A DNA stretch of 64,000 nt from Clostridium_AD sp036569345. Its GTDB lineage: Bacteria; Bacillota; Clostridia; Clostridiales; Clostridiaceae. Within the stretch, counting starts at the first letter, position 1. Each line of letters starts with the position of its first letter. The position numbers and the translations under genes were made by a program. The notes beneath the pieces were generated by a model. The model ran no database searches. It worked only from the letters and a program-made list of their open reading frames with translations, and was not told the DNA's origin. The stretch is from NCBI RefSeq assembly GCF_036569345.1, contig NZ_DATCQT010000181.1, forward strand, positions 46,821-110,820, written 5' to 3'. Shown one piece after another: positions 8,648-17,212 of this stretch.

Positions 8648-9964
8648 ATGTCTCAATATAAAGATGAATTATTGTTAAAATTAAAAAATAAAACAGCTAA
8701 ACTTGGTGTAGTGGGCCTTGGATATGTAGGTTTACCACTAGCAGTAGAGAAGGCTAAGGTAGGATATAAAGTAATAGGGTTTGATGTTCAAGAGCAAAAG
8801 GTTCAAATGGTAAATGAAGGACATAATTATATTGGTGATATTGTAGATTCAGATTTAACTAGATTAGTAAAAGAAGGAAAACTTAAAGCTACTACAGATT
8901 TTAGCTTTGTTAAAGATGTTGATACAGTGTGCATTGCAGTTCCTACACCACTCGATTTATATAAACAACCAGATTTATCATATGTAGTGGATTCAGCTAA
9001 AAGTGTAGCTAAGTATTTACATAAGGGAATGCTCGTAGTACTCGAAAGCACTACATACCCAGGAACAACTGAAGAAGTATTAAAACCAATACTTGAAGAA
9101 TCAGGTTTGAAATGCGGTGTAGACTTTTTCCTAGCGTTCTCTCCAGAGAGAATTGATCCAGGTAATAAAAAATTTAATACAAAAAACACACCAAAAGTAG
9201 TTGGAGGATGTACGAAAGATTGTACTGAGGTAGCGGGAATGTTATACAGAAGTGTGCTTGAGGGAGATATAATGGAAGTGTCTTCTCCAGCAGTAGCTGA
9301 AATGGAAAAAATTCTTGAAAATACTTTTAGGAATGTAAATATAGCATTAGCTAATGAAATGGCTATTTTGTGTAAAAGGATGAATATTGATATTTGGGAA
9401 GTAATTGATGCAGCTAAAACTAAGCCTTATGGGTTTATGCCATTCTATCCAGGTCCAGGTCTTGGTGGACACTGTATACCACTTGATCCATTTTACTTAG
9501 AATGGAAAGCGAAAGAGTTTGATTATCATACAAAGTTAATAGAAGCATCAGGTATAATTAACGATTATATGCCTGAATTTGTGCTTGAAAATGTTATGAA
9601 GCTTTTAAATAGTCAGAAAAAGGCACTAAACGGAGCCAAAGTTCTTCTAATGGGCGCAGCTTATAAGAAAGATATAGATGATATGAGAGAATCACCAACA
9701 TTAAAAGTTATTGATCAATTGGAAAAAAATGGTGCTGATATAATAATAAATGACCCATTTATTCCAAAGTTCATGCATAAGGGCAAAGAATATGTATCTG
9801 TAGATTGGGAAGTTGAAATAAAGAATGCAGATATAGTAATAATAACTACAGATCATAGCTCATATGATTATGAAAAAATAGTAGCAGAAGCTAGTTTATT
9901 ATATGACACTAGAAACGCTACAAAAGAAGTTTTAAACAATAGAGAAAAGATAAATAAACTTTAG
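8648..9964 (+). CDS. wbpA: UDP-N-acetylglucosamine 6-dehydrogenase (WbpA/WecC-type nucleotide-sugar dehydrogenase)
   Basis: 438 aa. An N-terminal Rossmann NAD site is seen (GVVGLGYVGLPLAVEKA), then the PTPLD and ESTTYPGTTEEV blocks, the middle helix EMEKILENTFRNVNIALANE, and the catalytic cysteine in PGLGGHCIPLDPFYL (about residue 276). The C-terminal domain has the MGAAYKKDIDDMRESP motif. These last two forms match the UDP-GlcNAc 6-dehydrogenase branch rather than UDP-glucose dehydrogenase. Product: UDP-GlcNAcA (or UDP-ManNAcA if fed by the epimerase at 29634). ATAGGAGG supports the start. First gene of the locus; the next genes fit the same ManNAc3NAcA-type pathway. Confidence 0.88.
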   Translation: MSQYKDELLLKLKNKTAKLGVVGLGYVGLPLAVEKAKVGYKVIGFDVQEQKVQMVNEGHNYIGDIVDSDLTRLVKEGKLKATTDFSFVKDVDTVCIAVPTPLDLYKQPDLSYVVDSAKSVAKYLHKGMLVVLESTTYPGTTEEVLKPILEESGLKCGVDFFLAFSPERIDPGNKKFNTKNTPKVVGGCTKDCTEVAGMLYRSVLEGDIMEVSSPAVAEMEKILENTFRNVNIALANEMAILCKRMNIDIWEVIDAAKTKPYGFMPFYPGPGLGGHCIPLDPFYLEWKAKEFDYHTKLIEASGIINDYMPEFVLENVMKLLNSQKKALNGAKVLLMGAAYKKDIDDMRESPTLKVIDQLEKNGADIIINDPFIPKFMHKGKEYVSVDWEVEIKNADIVIITTDHSSYDYEKIVAEASLLYDTRNATKEVLNNREKINKL

Positions 9965-9979
9965 AAATAATTTAAATAA

Positions 9980-10018
9980 GGCATGCAAACATTGTAATTT
10001 ATTATAATATTGCATGCC
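9980..10018 (+). terminator. Inverted repeat, weak or attenuating terminator
   Basis: GGCATGCAA at 9980-9988 pairs perfectly with TTGCATGCC at 10010-10018 around an AT-rich loop, followed by AAAATTTT. The poor U-tract suggests partial termination or mRNA processing within the operon. Confidence 0.5.
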
Positions 10019-10133
10019 AAAATTTTAGAAAATCATTATTTTCTTGTCAAATAGATAGAAAGAGTATGAGGCTGTGGAGGATAATAATATTAAAATGTTA
10101 TATTTTTCAGAGTAATTATAAGGAGGAATTTTA

Positions 10134-11222
10134 ATGAAAAAGTTAAAAATTGCAATAATCGGTTGTGGAAGAATATCTTACAAACATGTAGAGGCAATAA
10201 ATCAAAACAAAGCAGAAATTGAACTTACAGCAGTTTGTGATGTGGTAGAAGCTAACGCTATCTCAAAAAAAGAAGAGTACATAAAAGCAATAAACGAAGA
10301 TGTAAATGTAGAAGTTTATATAGATTATAAAGAAATGCTTGAAAAAACGGATATTGACATGGTTGCAATAGCTACAGAAAGTGGATATCATCCAGAAATA
10401 GCTATATATTGCATGAATAAAGGAAAACATGTAATTGTTGAAAAACCAATGGCTTTATCTACCCAAGATGCAGATAGAATGATTGAATGTGCAAGAAAAA
10501 ATAATGTAAAGCTATGTGTTAGTCACCAAAACAGATTTAATGAGCCAATACAAAAATTGCGAGCTGCAGTGGAGGAGAATAGATTTGGTAAATTAGTTAA
10601 TGGAACAGCAAGAATCCTTTGGAATAGAAATATGGGATACTATCAACAAGCACCTTGGAGAGGAACATGGGAATTAGACGGTGGTACTTTAATGAATCAA
10701 TGTATTCACAATATCGATTTATTACAATGGATGATGGGTGGAGAAATTGATACGGTATATGCTCAATGTGATACTTTCCTTCGAGATATAGAAGCAGAGG
10801 ATTTTGGAGCAATAATGATAAGATTTAAAAATGGGTCTATAGGCATAGTTGAAGGTTCAGCTTGTGTATATCCTAAAAATTTAGAAGAAACATTAAGCAT
10901 CTTTGGTGAAACGGGTACAGTTTCTATAGGAGGAATTGCAGTAAATTCAATAGAAACTTGGAGATTTGCAGATAATATGGATACTGAGGAAGAAATATTA
11001 AAAGAGCAAAAGGGAGACCCAGATTCAGTTTATGGCTTCGGACACACACCATTATTTAAAGATATGATAGATTCTATAAATATGGATAGGCAGCCGCTCA
11101 TTAATGGAGAAGAAGGCAAAAAAGGCATGTCTATTATACTTGCAGCTTATAAATCAAGACTTACAGGGCTTCCAGTAAAATTCCCAATGGGAGATTTCTC
11201 AACTATGGAAATGAAGAAATAG
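10134..11222 (+). CDS. wlbA: Gfo/Idh/MocA oxidoreductase, WlbA-like UDP-GlcNAcA 3-dehydrogenase
   Basis: 362 aa. N-terminal Rossmann fold (IAIIGCGRISYKHVEAI), the catalytic EKPMALS block with its lysine, and SHQNRFNEP. The segment WRGTWELDGGTLMNQCIHNI with HNIDLLQWMMG is typical of WlbA/WbpB-type enzymes that oxidise C3 of UDP-GlcNAc-uronic acid. It directly follows the 6-dehydrogenase and precedes an acyltransferase, the order expected for 2,3-diacetamido uronic acid synthesis. AAGGAGG precedes ATG. The 3-aminotransferase (WbpE/WlbC) that should act next is not evident nearby; the only aminotransferase of this class in the window is LegC-like (21104). Confidence 0.78.
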   Translation: MKKLKIAIIGCGRISYKHVEAINQNKAEIELTAVCDVVEANAISKKEEYIKAINEDVNVEVYIDYKEMLEKTDIDMVAIATESGYHPEIAIYCMNKGKHVIVEKPMALSTQDADRMIECARKNNVKLCVSHQNRFNEPIQKLRAAVEENRFGKLVNGTARILWNRNMGYYQQAPWRGTWELDGGTLMNQCIHNIDLLQWMMGGEIDTVYAQCDTFLRDIEAEDFGAIMIRFKNGSIGIVEGSACVYPKNLEETLSIFGETGTVSIGGIAVNSIETWRFADNMDTEEEILKEQKGDPDSVYGFGHTPLFKDMIDSINMDRQPLINGEEGKKGMSIILAAYKSRLTGLPVKFPMGDFSTMEMKK

Positions 11223-11254
11223 ATTTATATATTAGATGAAAAGGGGTTATTTTC

Positions 11255-11995
11255 ATGAATTATGTTTCAGATAAAAGTAAATTGGGCAATAATGTAATGA
11301 TAGGACATTTTGTAGTAATAGATGATGAGGTAGTGATAGGTGATAATTGTATTTTAGGGAATAATGTAGTTTTGCATACGGGAACTGTTATAGAGGATAA
11401 TGTTCGCATAGATGACAATACTGTAATAGGAAAAGAGCCTATGAGATCAGTAAATAGTATATTTAAGAATGAAGAAAAACTGCTTCCAGCAAAAATAAGT
11501 GAAGGTTGTCTTATAGGGGCAGGTGTGATTATTTATTGTGGTTGCGTAATTGGAGAGAAAACACTTATTGCTGATACTGCTGTAGTAAGAGAAAATGTAA
11601 CAATAGGTTCAAGAACAATTATTGGACGTGGAACAACTATTGAAAATTTCTGCACTGTCGGTTCTAATTGCAAAATACAAACCAATGTGTATATTACAGC
11701 TTATTCACAAGTTGAAAATTATGTATTTATTGCGCCTTGTGTTACAACATCTAATGATAATTATGCGGCCCGTTCTAAGGAAAGATTTGGTAAATTCAAA
11801 GGAGTAACTATAAAAAAAGGTGGTAGAATTGGAGCAGGAGCAGTTATCCTGCCTGGTAGAACTATATATGAGGATGCCTTTGTAGCTGCAGGCAGTGTAG
11901 TTACAAAAGACGTGGAACAAGGCATTATTGTAGTTGGTAATCCGGCTAAAGTAATGAGAAGTGTACCAGAGGACCAATTGCTTAAAAACCAATAA
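11255..11995 (+). CDS. Left-handed beta-helix acyltransferase, WbpD/WlbB-like
   Basis: 246 aa composed largely of hexapeptide repeats ([LIV]-G-x4), for example VVIGDNCILGNNVVLHTG and TIGSRTIIGRGTTIENF. A C-terminal GAGAVILPGRTIYEDAFVAAGSVVTKDV and GNPAKVMRSVP follow. Proteins of this group N-acetylate the C3 amine of UDP-GlcNAc3NA in ManNAc3NAcA synthesis. Position right after the WlbA-like gene supports that role (inference). It is longer than classical WbpD (about 190 aa), with extra beta-helix coils at the N-terminus, so a different sugar acyl acceptor is possible. Confidence 0.72.
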   Translation: MNYVSDKSKLGNNVMIGHFVVIDDEVVIGDNCILGNNVVLHTGTVIEDNVRIDDNTVIGKEPMRSVNSIFKNEEKLLPAKISEGCLIGAGVIIYCGCVIGEKTLIADTAVVRENVTIGSRTIIGRGTTIENFCTVGSNCKIQTNVYITAYSQVENYVFIAPCVTTSNDNYAARSKERFGKFKGVTIKKGGRIGAGAVILPGRTIYEDAFVAAGSVVTKDVEQGIIVVGNPAKVMRSVPEDQLLKNQ

Positions 11996-12007
11996 AAGGA
12001 AGTATAA

Positions 12008-13000
12008 ATGGGAAAATTTAATTTTAGAAATTTAGAAAAAATTGAATATACAATATGGAATGAATTTGTAGACAAATCTCCACAAGGGAGCATATTCGCT
12101 AAAACATTTTGGCTTGATGCAGTAGGTTCAAAGTATAATATATTGGGGTGCTTTGATAAAGGTGATAGACTAATAGCTGGTATGCCTATAACAAAAAGTA
12201 AAAATGGATATATAACGATGCCAAAGCTCACCCAAACCTTGGGTATAATTTTTAGCGATTTCTCTCAGATGAAATATGTGAAAAAAATTTCTAAAGAAAA
12301 AGATATAATCATGGAATTTGTAGATAATATATCTGGATTGAAATTTTTTGATTGTGGATTTCACTATAATTTCACTAACTGGATGCCCTTCATGTGGAAG
12401 GGCTATAAGCAGCAAACCAGATACACTTATGTAATAGAAGGTATCCAAGATATTGAAAAGGTACGAGGTGAGTTTGCAGATAGTACTAAGTCAGTTATTA
12501 CTAAGTCTATAGGTCTTAACTTAAAGGTTATTGATAGTTTGACTCTTACAGATATGTATAGTATGCTGAGTAAAACTTTTAAAAGACAAAATATGGCGGT
12601 TCCATTTGATTTTGATTGGTTTAGTAAATTTGACGAAATAATTAATAAAAACAATGCAAGAAAGATGTTTTTCACAGTGGATTCGCAAAACAATCTGCAT
12701 GCTGCATTATATCTTGTGTATGATAAAAATGCAGCATATTATCTATTAGGTGGTGCAGATCCGGAATTTAGAAGTAGTGGAGCAATGTATTTAAATGTGT
12801 TTGAGGCAATAAAATATTCCGCCAGCTTCACAAATAAATTTGATTTTGAAGGTTCAGTAGTTCCGCAAATAGAGAGTATGTTTCGCTCCTTTGGGGCGCT
12901 TCAAAAACAATATTTTAGAATTAGTAAAAATAATTCAATTATATTAAACTTAAAAGAGGACATTAGAAAATATGGAAAGATAATACTTAAAAGGGGATAA
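12008..13000 (+). CDS. GNAT/FemAB-fold acyltransferase-like protein
   Basis: 330 aa without signal peptide. The layout resembles the FemAB/BioF2-like double-GNAT fold. An N-terminal half contains IWNEFVDKSPQGSIFAKTFW. The C-terminal half has the acyl-donor-site style AAYYLLGGADPEFRSSGAMY followed by FDFEGSVVPQIESMFRSFGA, a block seen in FemX-like proteins (FDxxG..P..GI..FK..FG). Such proteins add amino acids from tRNA or acyl groups from CoA to sugars or lipid II. It starts 12 bp after the hexapeptide acyltransferase and 28 bp before legI, so it probably decorates one of the amino sugars made here (inference). Donor and acceptor are not predictable. Confidence 0.65.
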   Translation: MGKFNFRNLEKIEYTIWNEFVDKSPQGSIFAKTFWLDAVGSKYNILGCFDKGDRLIAGMPITKSKNGYITMPKLTQTLGIIFSDFSQMKYVKKISKEKDIIMEFVDNISGLKFFDCGFHYNFTNWMPFMWKGYKQQTRYTYVIEGIQDIEKVRGEFADSTKSVITKSIGLNLKVIDSLTLTDMYSMLSKTFKRQNMAVPFDFDWFSKFDEIINKNNARKMFFTVDSQNNLHAALYLVYDKNAAYYLLGGADPEFRSSGAMYLNVFEAIKYSASFTNKFDFEGSVVPQIESMFRSFGALQKQYFRISKNNSIILNLKEDIRKYGKIILKRG

Positions 13001-13028
13001 TTAAGACTTACAATAAAGGAGAATAAAC

Positions 13029-14072
13029 ATGTTTAAGATAGGCAGTAAGGTTATAGGTGATGGAAATTTAACCTTTATTATAGCGGAGGCTGGGGTTAAT
13101 CATAATGGAGACATAGGTATAGCAAAACAGTTAATAGATAAAGCTTTATTTGCAGGGGTTGATGCCATAAAATTTCAAACCTTTAAGACTGAAAAATTAG
13201 TAACTGGATATGCAGATATGGCTGATTACCAAAAGACTAATATAGGCAAAGTGGGCTCTCAGTTTAATATGTTAAAGAAACTAGAACTAACGCAGGAAAA
13301 CTTTATCGAACTGCAAAGATACTGCATAGAAAAGGACATTATGTTTTTATCTACACCTTTTGATTTTGAAAGCGCAGATTTTTTAGCGTCAATTGGTATG
13401 GTGGCTTTTAAAATTAGTTCAGGGGATTTAACCAATATTCCATTTCTAGAGCATATAGCAAGATTTAATAAACCTATAATCTTATCTTCTGGCATGGCAA
13501 CCCTATCGGACATAGAACAAGCTTTAAATGCTATTAACCTTTTAGGCAATAATGAAGTGGCAGTTCTTCAATGTACTTCAAATTATCCAGCTAAATTACA
13601 AAATGTTAATTTAAAGGCCATGAACACTATTAAAAATGCTTTTCAGATTGTGTCTGGATATTCTGATCACACTGAGGGAATATCCGTGACTATAGCATCA
13701 GCTGCTATGGGAGCCAATATAATAGAAAAACATTTCACTTTAGACAAAAGTATGGAAGGACCAGATCATAAAGCTTCTCTAAATCCTGTAGAGTTAAAAG
13801 AAATGGTTAAAGCAATTAGAGACGTGGAAATGGCACTTGGAACTGGAATCAAAAGGTATAATCCTAGCGAAGTAAATACTATGAAGGCAGCGAGGAAAAG
13901 TATTGTAGCCTCAAGAGATATAAAAACAGGAGAGACTATAAACTTAGCGGACTTAGATTACAAAAGGCCAGGAACCGGACTCTCACCTAAACTATATAGA
14001 GATATTGTCGGTAAAAAAATTAATAGAGATATAAAGATGGATGAGCAAATAGCATTAAATATGATGGAATAA
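13029..14072 (+). CDS. legI: N,N'-diacetyllegionaminate synthase (NeuB/LegI family)
   Basis: 347 aa, the full NeuB-family length. The (beta/alpha)8 barrel has FIIAEAGVNHNG, KFQTFKTEKLV, FLSTPFDFESADFL, KISSGDLTN and GYSDHTEGI; the C-terminal ~60 residues form the SAF/antifreeze-like domain (SIVASRDIKTGETI, KRPGTGLSPK). The enzyme condenses PEP with a 6-carbon amino sugar to make a nonulosonate. Neighbours legG, ptmE, legF, legB and legC indicate 2,4-diacetamido-2,4,6-trideoxymannose as acceptor, giving legionaminic acid rather than sialic acid (inference from context). AAAGGAG supports the start. Confidence 0.88.
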   Translation: MFKIGSKVIGDGNLTFIIAEAGVNHNGDIGIAKQLIDKALFAGVDAIKFQTFKTEKLVTGYADMADYQKTNIGKVGSQFNMLKKLELTQENFIELQRYCIEKDIMFLSTPFDFESADFLASIGMVAFKISSGDLTNIPFLEHIARFNKPIILSSGMATLSDIEQALNAINLLGNNEVAVLQCTSNYPAKLQNVNLKAMNTIKNAFQIVSGYSDHTEGISVTIASAAMGANIIEKHFTLDKSMEGPDHKASLNPVELKEMVKAIRDVEMALGTGIKRYNPSEVNTMKAARKSIVASRDIKTGETINLADLDYKRPGTGLSPKLYRDIVGKKINRDIKMDEQIALNMME

Positions 14073-14107
14073 AAATTAGCTGAATTCTTTTACATTTACA
14101 TAGAATA

Positions 14108-14138
14108 TGAGAATAACAATTAATAATTGTTATTCTCA
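14108..14138 (+). repeat. Perfect 14-bp hairpin between legI and legG
   Basis: TGAGAATAACAATT (14108-14121) is followed by a 3-nt loop and its exact complement (14125-14138), about 12 nt before the legG ribosome site. There is no T-tract after it, so an mRNA stability or processing element is as likely as a terminator. Confidence 0.6.
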
Positions 14139-14162
14139 CAGATTGCTACAAGGAGGATGGAT

Positions 14163-15311
14163 ATGAAAAGAAAAATAGCAGTAATAACAGGTACAAGAGC
14201 GGATTATGGCATATTTTATCATGTTCTTAAAGAAATTGAAAAACATGATGTTTTGGACCTTAAACTTATTGTTTGTGGAATGCATTTATGCCCTGAATTT
14301 GGAATGACTATAAATGAAATAGAAAAAGATGGATTTAGCATAGCAGATAATTTTGAAACCATATTAGCATCTGATACAGGAACAGCTATGGCAAAATCTA
14401 TCGGACTTTCAATTATAAGTATGGCTCAAAGCTTTGAAAGAATAAAACCAGATATAGTATTAATACTAGGGGATAGAGGAGAGATGCTAGCAGCAGCAAC
14501 AGCAGCTATACACATGAACATTCCTGTAGCTCATATTCATGGTGGAGAAGTTACTGGAACAGTAGATGAATCTGTAAGACACGCTATAACTAAACTTTCT
14601 CACATCCATTTTCCTGCAAATGAGGACAGCAAACAGAGAATTATTAAATTAGGTGAGGAAGAAAAAAATATTTTTGTAGTAGGCGCACCAGGCCTTGATT
14701 ACATCAAAAAAACAAAGTATTTATCAAGAAGTGAAATGTTAAAGAGATTTGAATTAAAAGATGATAAGATATTTTTACTAACGCAGCATCCAGTAACTAC
14801 AGAAAGGGACATGGTTGAATGGCAAATAAGAGAAACACTAGATGCGGTTGTGGAACTTGGATATCAGACTATAGTTTCATATCCAAATAGTGATAATGGT
14901 GGTCGTGAAATTATTAAGGTTATTGAGGAATATAGAGCTAAATATCCAATATTAAAGGTATTTAAAAATCTAACTCAAGTAGAGTACTTAAGTTTTCTAG
15001 AAGTAGCAGAAGTAATGATAGGAAATTCATCATCAGGTATAATTGAAGCACCAAGCTTTAAACTACCTGTAGTTAATATAGGATCAAGACAGGGCACCAG
15101 ATTAAGAGCTTGTAATATAATAGACGTGCCTTATGGAAAAGAATCTGTAAAAGCTGGAATTCAAAAAGCAATAGGTGATGAAAACTTTAAGAATGGATTA
15201 GAGACTTGTACAAATCCTTATGGTGATGGTAATGCTAGTGGCAAAATAGCACAAATTTTAAGTGAGGTAAAGCTTGACCTTAAACTTATTCAAAAGAGAA
15301 TTACTTATTAA
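14163..15311 (+). CDS. legG: Hydrolysing nucleotide-sugar 2-epimerase (NeuC/LegG)
   Basis: 382 aa from ATG 14163, which is preceded by AAGGAGG at a good distance; the open frame extends to 14127, but that segment is taken up by the upstream hairpin. GT-B fold epimerase: ITGTRADYGIFYHVL at the N-terminus, ILGDRGEMLAAATAA, PVAHIHGGEVTGTVDESVRHAI, and GNSSSGIIEAPSF for UDP/GDP binding. The T-G-T-R-A-D-Y-G start and HGGE motif define the hydrolysing branch that releases the 2-epimer from the nucleotide. In legionaminate synthesis LegG acts on GDP-2,4-diacetamido-2,4,6-trideoxyglucose. It lies between legI and the neuD-like gene, the same order of legI/legG homologues as in Campylobacter. Confidence 0.87.
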   Translation: MKRKIAVITGTRADYGIFYHVLKEIEKHDVLDLKLIVCGMHLCPEFGMTINEIEKDGFSIADNFETILASDTGTAMAKSIGLSIISMAQSFERIKPDIVLILGDRGEMLAAATAAIHMNIPVAHIHGGEVTGTVDESVRHAITKLSHIHFPANEDSKQRIIKLGEEEKNIFVVGAPGLDYIKKTKYLSRSEMLKRFELKDDKIFLLTQHPVTTERDMVEWQIRETLDAVVELGYQTIVSYPNSDNGGREIIKVIEEYRAKYPILKVFKNLTQVEYLSFLEVAEVMIGNSSSGIIEAPSFKLPVVNIGSRQGTRLRACNIIDVPYGKESVKAGIQKAIGDENFKNGLETCTNPYGDGNASGKIAQILSEVKLDLKLIQKRITY

Positions 15312-15338
15312 CTTAGAAGTCAAAGTTGAGGTGATATT

Positions 15339-15980
15339 ATGGAGAAAATTGTACTTGTAGGTGCAGGTGGGCACTGCAAGGTCATTATAGATATTATAAA
15401 AAGTACTTATAAATATGATATTGTAGGTGTAACAGATAAAGCTTATGGTAATGAGAAGTTTGTATTAGATATTCCTATAATAGGCGATGACAGCATTTTA
15501 AAAGAATTATATAACAGTGGTGTTAAAAACGCATTTGTATGTGTTGGTGCACTACAAAATATTTCAATTAGGGATAAGATATATTACAATTTGGTAGCTA
15601 TAGGATTTAATATACCAGTTCTTATACATAAATATGCAATAGTTTCACCTTATGCAAATATCGGCTTTGGAACTTGCGTGATGCCTGGTGCAATAGTTAA
15701 TCCGGGTGTTATTATAGAAGAAAATTGTATAGTAAATACTGGTGCAGTGATAGAACATGATTGTAATGTGAAAAGAAACACTCATATTTCACCTAGAGCT
15801 TGCCTTGCAGGAGGGGTGAGTATCGGGTGCAACACCCATGTTGGTATGGGAAGTTCTATAATTCAAACAATACATATAGGAAACAATGTAATTATAGGGG
15901 CTGGAGCTGTTGTTATTGAAAATATATTAGATAATGTAGTTGCCGTGGGAGTTCCATCAAAAATTATAAAGCGCAGGTGA
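15339..15980 (+). CDS. NeuD/PglD-type sugar acyltransferase (LegH candidate)
   Basis: 213 aa. The N-terminal PglD-like Rossmann subdomain (MEKIVLVGAGGHCKVIIDII) is followed by a left-handed beta-helix: GTCVMPGAIVNPGVII, IEHDCNVKRNTHISPRACLAGG (the His-Asp pair seen in active sites of this family), then GAGAVVIENILDNVVAVGVPSK. Family members N-acetylate a C4 amino group (PglD, LegH) or O-acetylate sialic acids (NeuD). In this locus the C4 N-acetyltransferase LegH is otherwise missing, so that role is favoured. It ends 4 bp before ptmE, indicating tight coupling. Confidence 0.78.
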   Translation: MEKIVLVGAGGHCKVIIDIIKSTYKYDIVGVTDKAYGNEKFVLDIPIIGDDSILKELYNSGVKNAFVCVGALQNISIRDKIYYNLVAIGFNIPVLIHKYAIVSPYANIGFGTCVMPGAIVNPGVIIEENCIVNTGAVIEHDCNVKRNTHISPRACLAGGVSIGCNTHVGMGSSIIQTIHIGNNVIIGAGAVVIENILDNVVAVGVPSKIIKRR

Positions 15981-15984
15981 TATT

Positions 15985-17040
15985 ATGAAATTTTCAATTG
16001 ATAATTATTGTATAGGAGTTAGTTCTACAATAAAAGAAGCAATGAAAGTTATAGATAAAAACTTAACTGGAGGAGCTCTAGTTGTAAATGAAAAAAATGA
16101 ACTCGTGGGAACTATTACAGATGGTGATATAAGACGTGCTATGCTTAAGGACTTCAGCATTAATGATAGTATAGAGAATACATATGCTAAAAATTATAAA
16201 TTTGTTACAGAGCAGCATAGTAAAAAGAAAGCAAAAGAATATATGCTTAAGAACAAGATAAGACAGGTACCTGTTATTGATAAAGATAAAAAGCTTATAG
16301 ATTTATATTTTTTAGATGATATATTATCTTATGATGTAAAAGATAATTATGTTTTTATTTTAGCAGGAGGCCTAGGAACTAGATTGAGACCACTGACCGA
16401 AACAGTACCTAAACCTATGCTAACTGTTGGTGATAAACCAATATTGGAGCTTTTAATAGAACAATTTAAAGAATATGGTTTTAGAAACTTTATTATTTCA
16501 ATTAATTATAAAGGAGAAATAATTGAGGAATACTTTGAAAACGGCGAAAAATTTGATGTTAACATTGAATACATTAGAGAAACTAAAAAACTAGGTACAG
16601 CAGGCTCAATTGCCTTAGCAAAAGAGAAATTAATAAAACCTTTCATTGTTATAAATGGAGATATATTAACAGGAATTGATTTTGAAAAATTTTTGAATCA
16701 TCATATAGAAAATAACTTCAATATAACCGTAGGTGTTAGAAATTATGAAATGAATGTCCCGTATGGAGTAGTAGTTACTGATAATATGCTTATAGAGTCT
16801 TTGGAAGAAAAACCTACATATAACTTTCACATTAGTGGTGGAGTATATGTAGTAAATCCTGAAGTTATAAAATACATACAACAAGATGAAGTTTATAATA
16901 TGACAGATTTAATAGAAGATGCAATTAGAAATAAATATAAGTCAGGTGTATACGAGATAACTGAGTATTGGAAGGATATAGGACAAATAGAGGACTATAG
17001 AAAGGCCAACACAGATATTCATGAATTTTTTAAATTATAA
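15985..17040 (+). CDS. ptmE: CBS-domain nucleotidyltransferase (PtmE-like glucosamine-1-phosphate guanylyltransferase)
   Basis: 351 aa in two parts. Residues ~1-115 are a CBS pair (GGALVVNEKNELVGTITDGDIR and KKAKEYMLKNKIRQVPVIDKD). Residues ~118-351 are a nucleotidyltransferase with FILAGGLGTRLRPLT, the PKPML block and VINGDILTGIDF. This arrangement is that of Campylobacter PtmE, which makes GDP-glucosamine, the entry compound of legionaminate synthesis. GDP rather than UDP activation is a hallmark of that pathway, and neighbours legG, legF, legB and legC agree. The CBS pair probably gives nucleotide control. GGTGATATTATG start context matches that of the gene just upstream. Confidence 0.82.
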   Translation: MKFSIDNYCIGVSSTIKEAMKVIDKNLTGGALVVNEKNELVGTITDGDIRRAMLKDFSINDSIENTYAKNYKFVTEQHSKKKAKEYMLKNKIRQVPVIDKDKKLIDLYFLDDILSYDVKDNYVFILAGGLGTRLRPLTETVPKPMLTVGDKPILELLIEQFKEYGFRNFIISINYKGEIIEEYFENGEKFDVNIEYIRETKKLGTAGSIALAKEKLIKPFIVINGDILTGIDFEKFLNHHIENNFNITVGVRNYEMNVPYGVVVTDNMLIESLEEKPTYNFHISGGVYVVNPEVIKYIQQDEVYNMTDLIEDAIRNKYKSGVYEITEYWKDIGQIEDYRKANTDIHEFFKL

Positions 17041-17062
17041 AAATAGATTATTTTATGGGTCT

Positions 17063-17116
17063 AACTCCCTACTTTTGAGCCTAATACTAACATAGGCTCA
17101 AAAAGTGTAGGGAGTT
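17063..17116 (+). repeat. Long bulged hairpin after ptmE
   Basis: AACTCCCTAC plus TTTTGAGCCTA (17063-17083) pair with TAGGCTCAAAA (17093-17103) and GTAGGGAGTT (17107-17116): 21 bp with a 3-nt bulge and a 9-nt loop. The following GGCGCTACGGCTTGACG is GC-rich for this genome and leads to an A-tract, not a T-tract. It could be a terminator-like or RNA-processing element, or a remnant of mobile DNA. Confidence 0.6.
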
Positions 17117-17212
17117 GGCGCTACGGCTTGACGAAAAAAAAAATATCGGATAAAATTATAAAGGCGAGATTAAAAGACAAAGAAATACATGAATTTCGAA
17201 AGGGATGTTAAA

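Noticed and set aside
11705..12231. Open frames of 95 and 156 aa on the - strand
   Set aside because: Antisense to the hexapeptide acyltransferase and FemAB-like genes; low-complexity, no start signals.
17189..17212. ATG 17189 as start of the first Gfo/Idh gene
   Set aside because: The only good ribosome site lies inside this stretch and fits TTG 17213, which also gives a normal Rossmann N-terminus.
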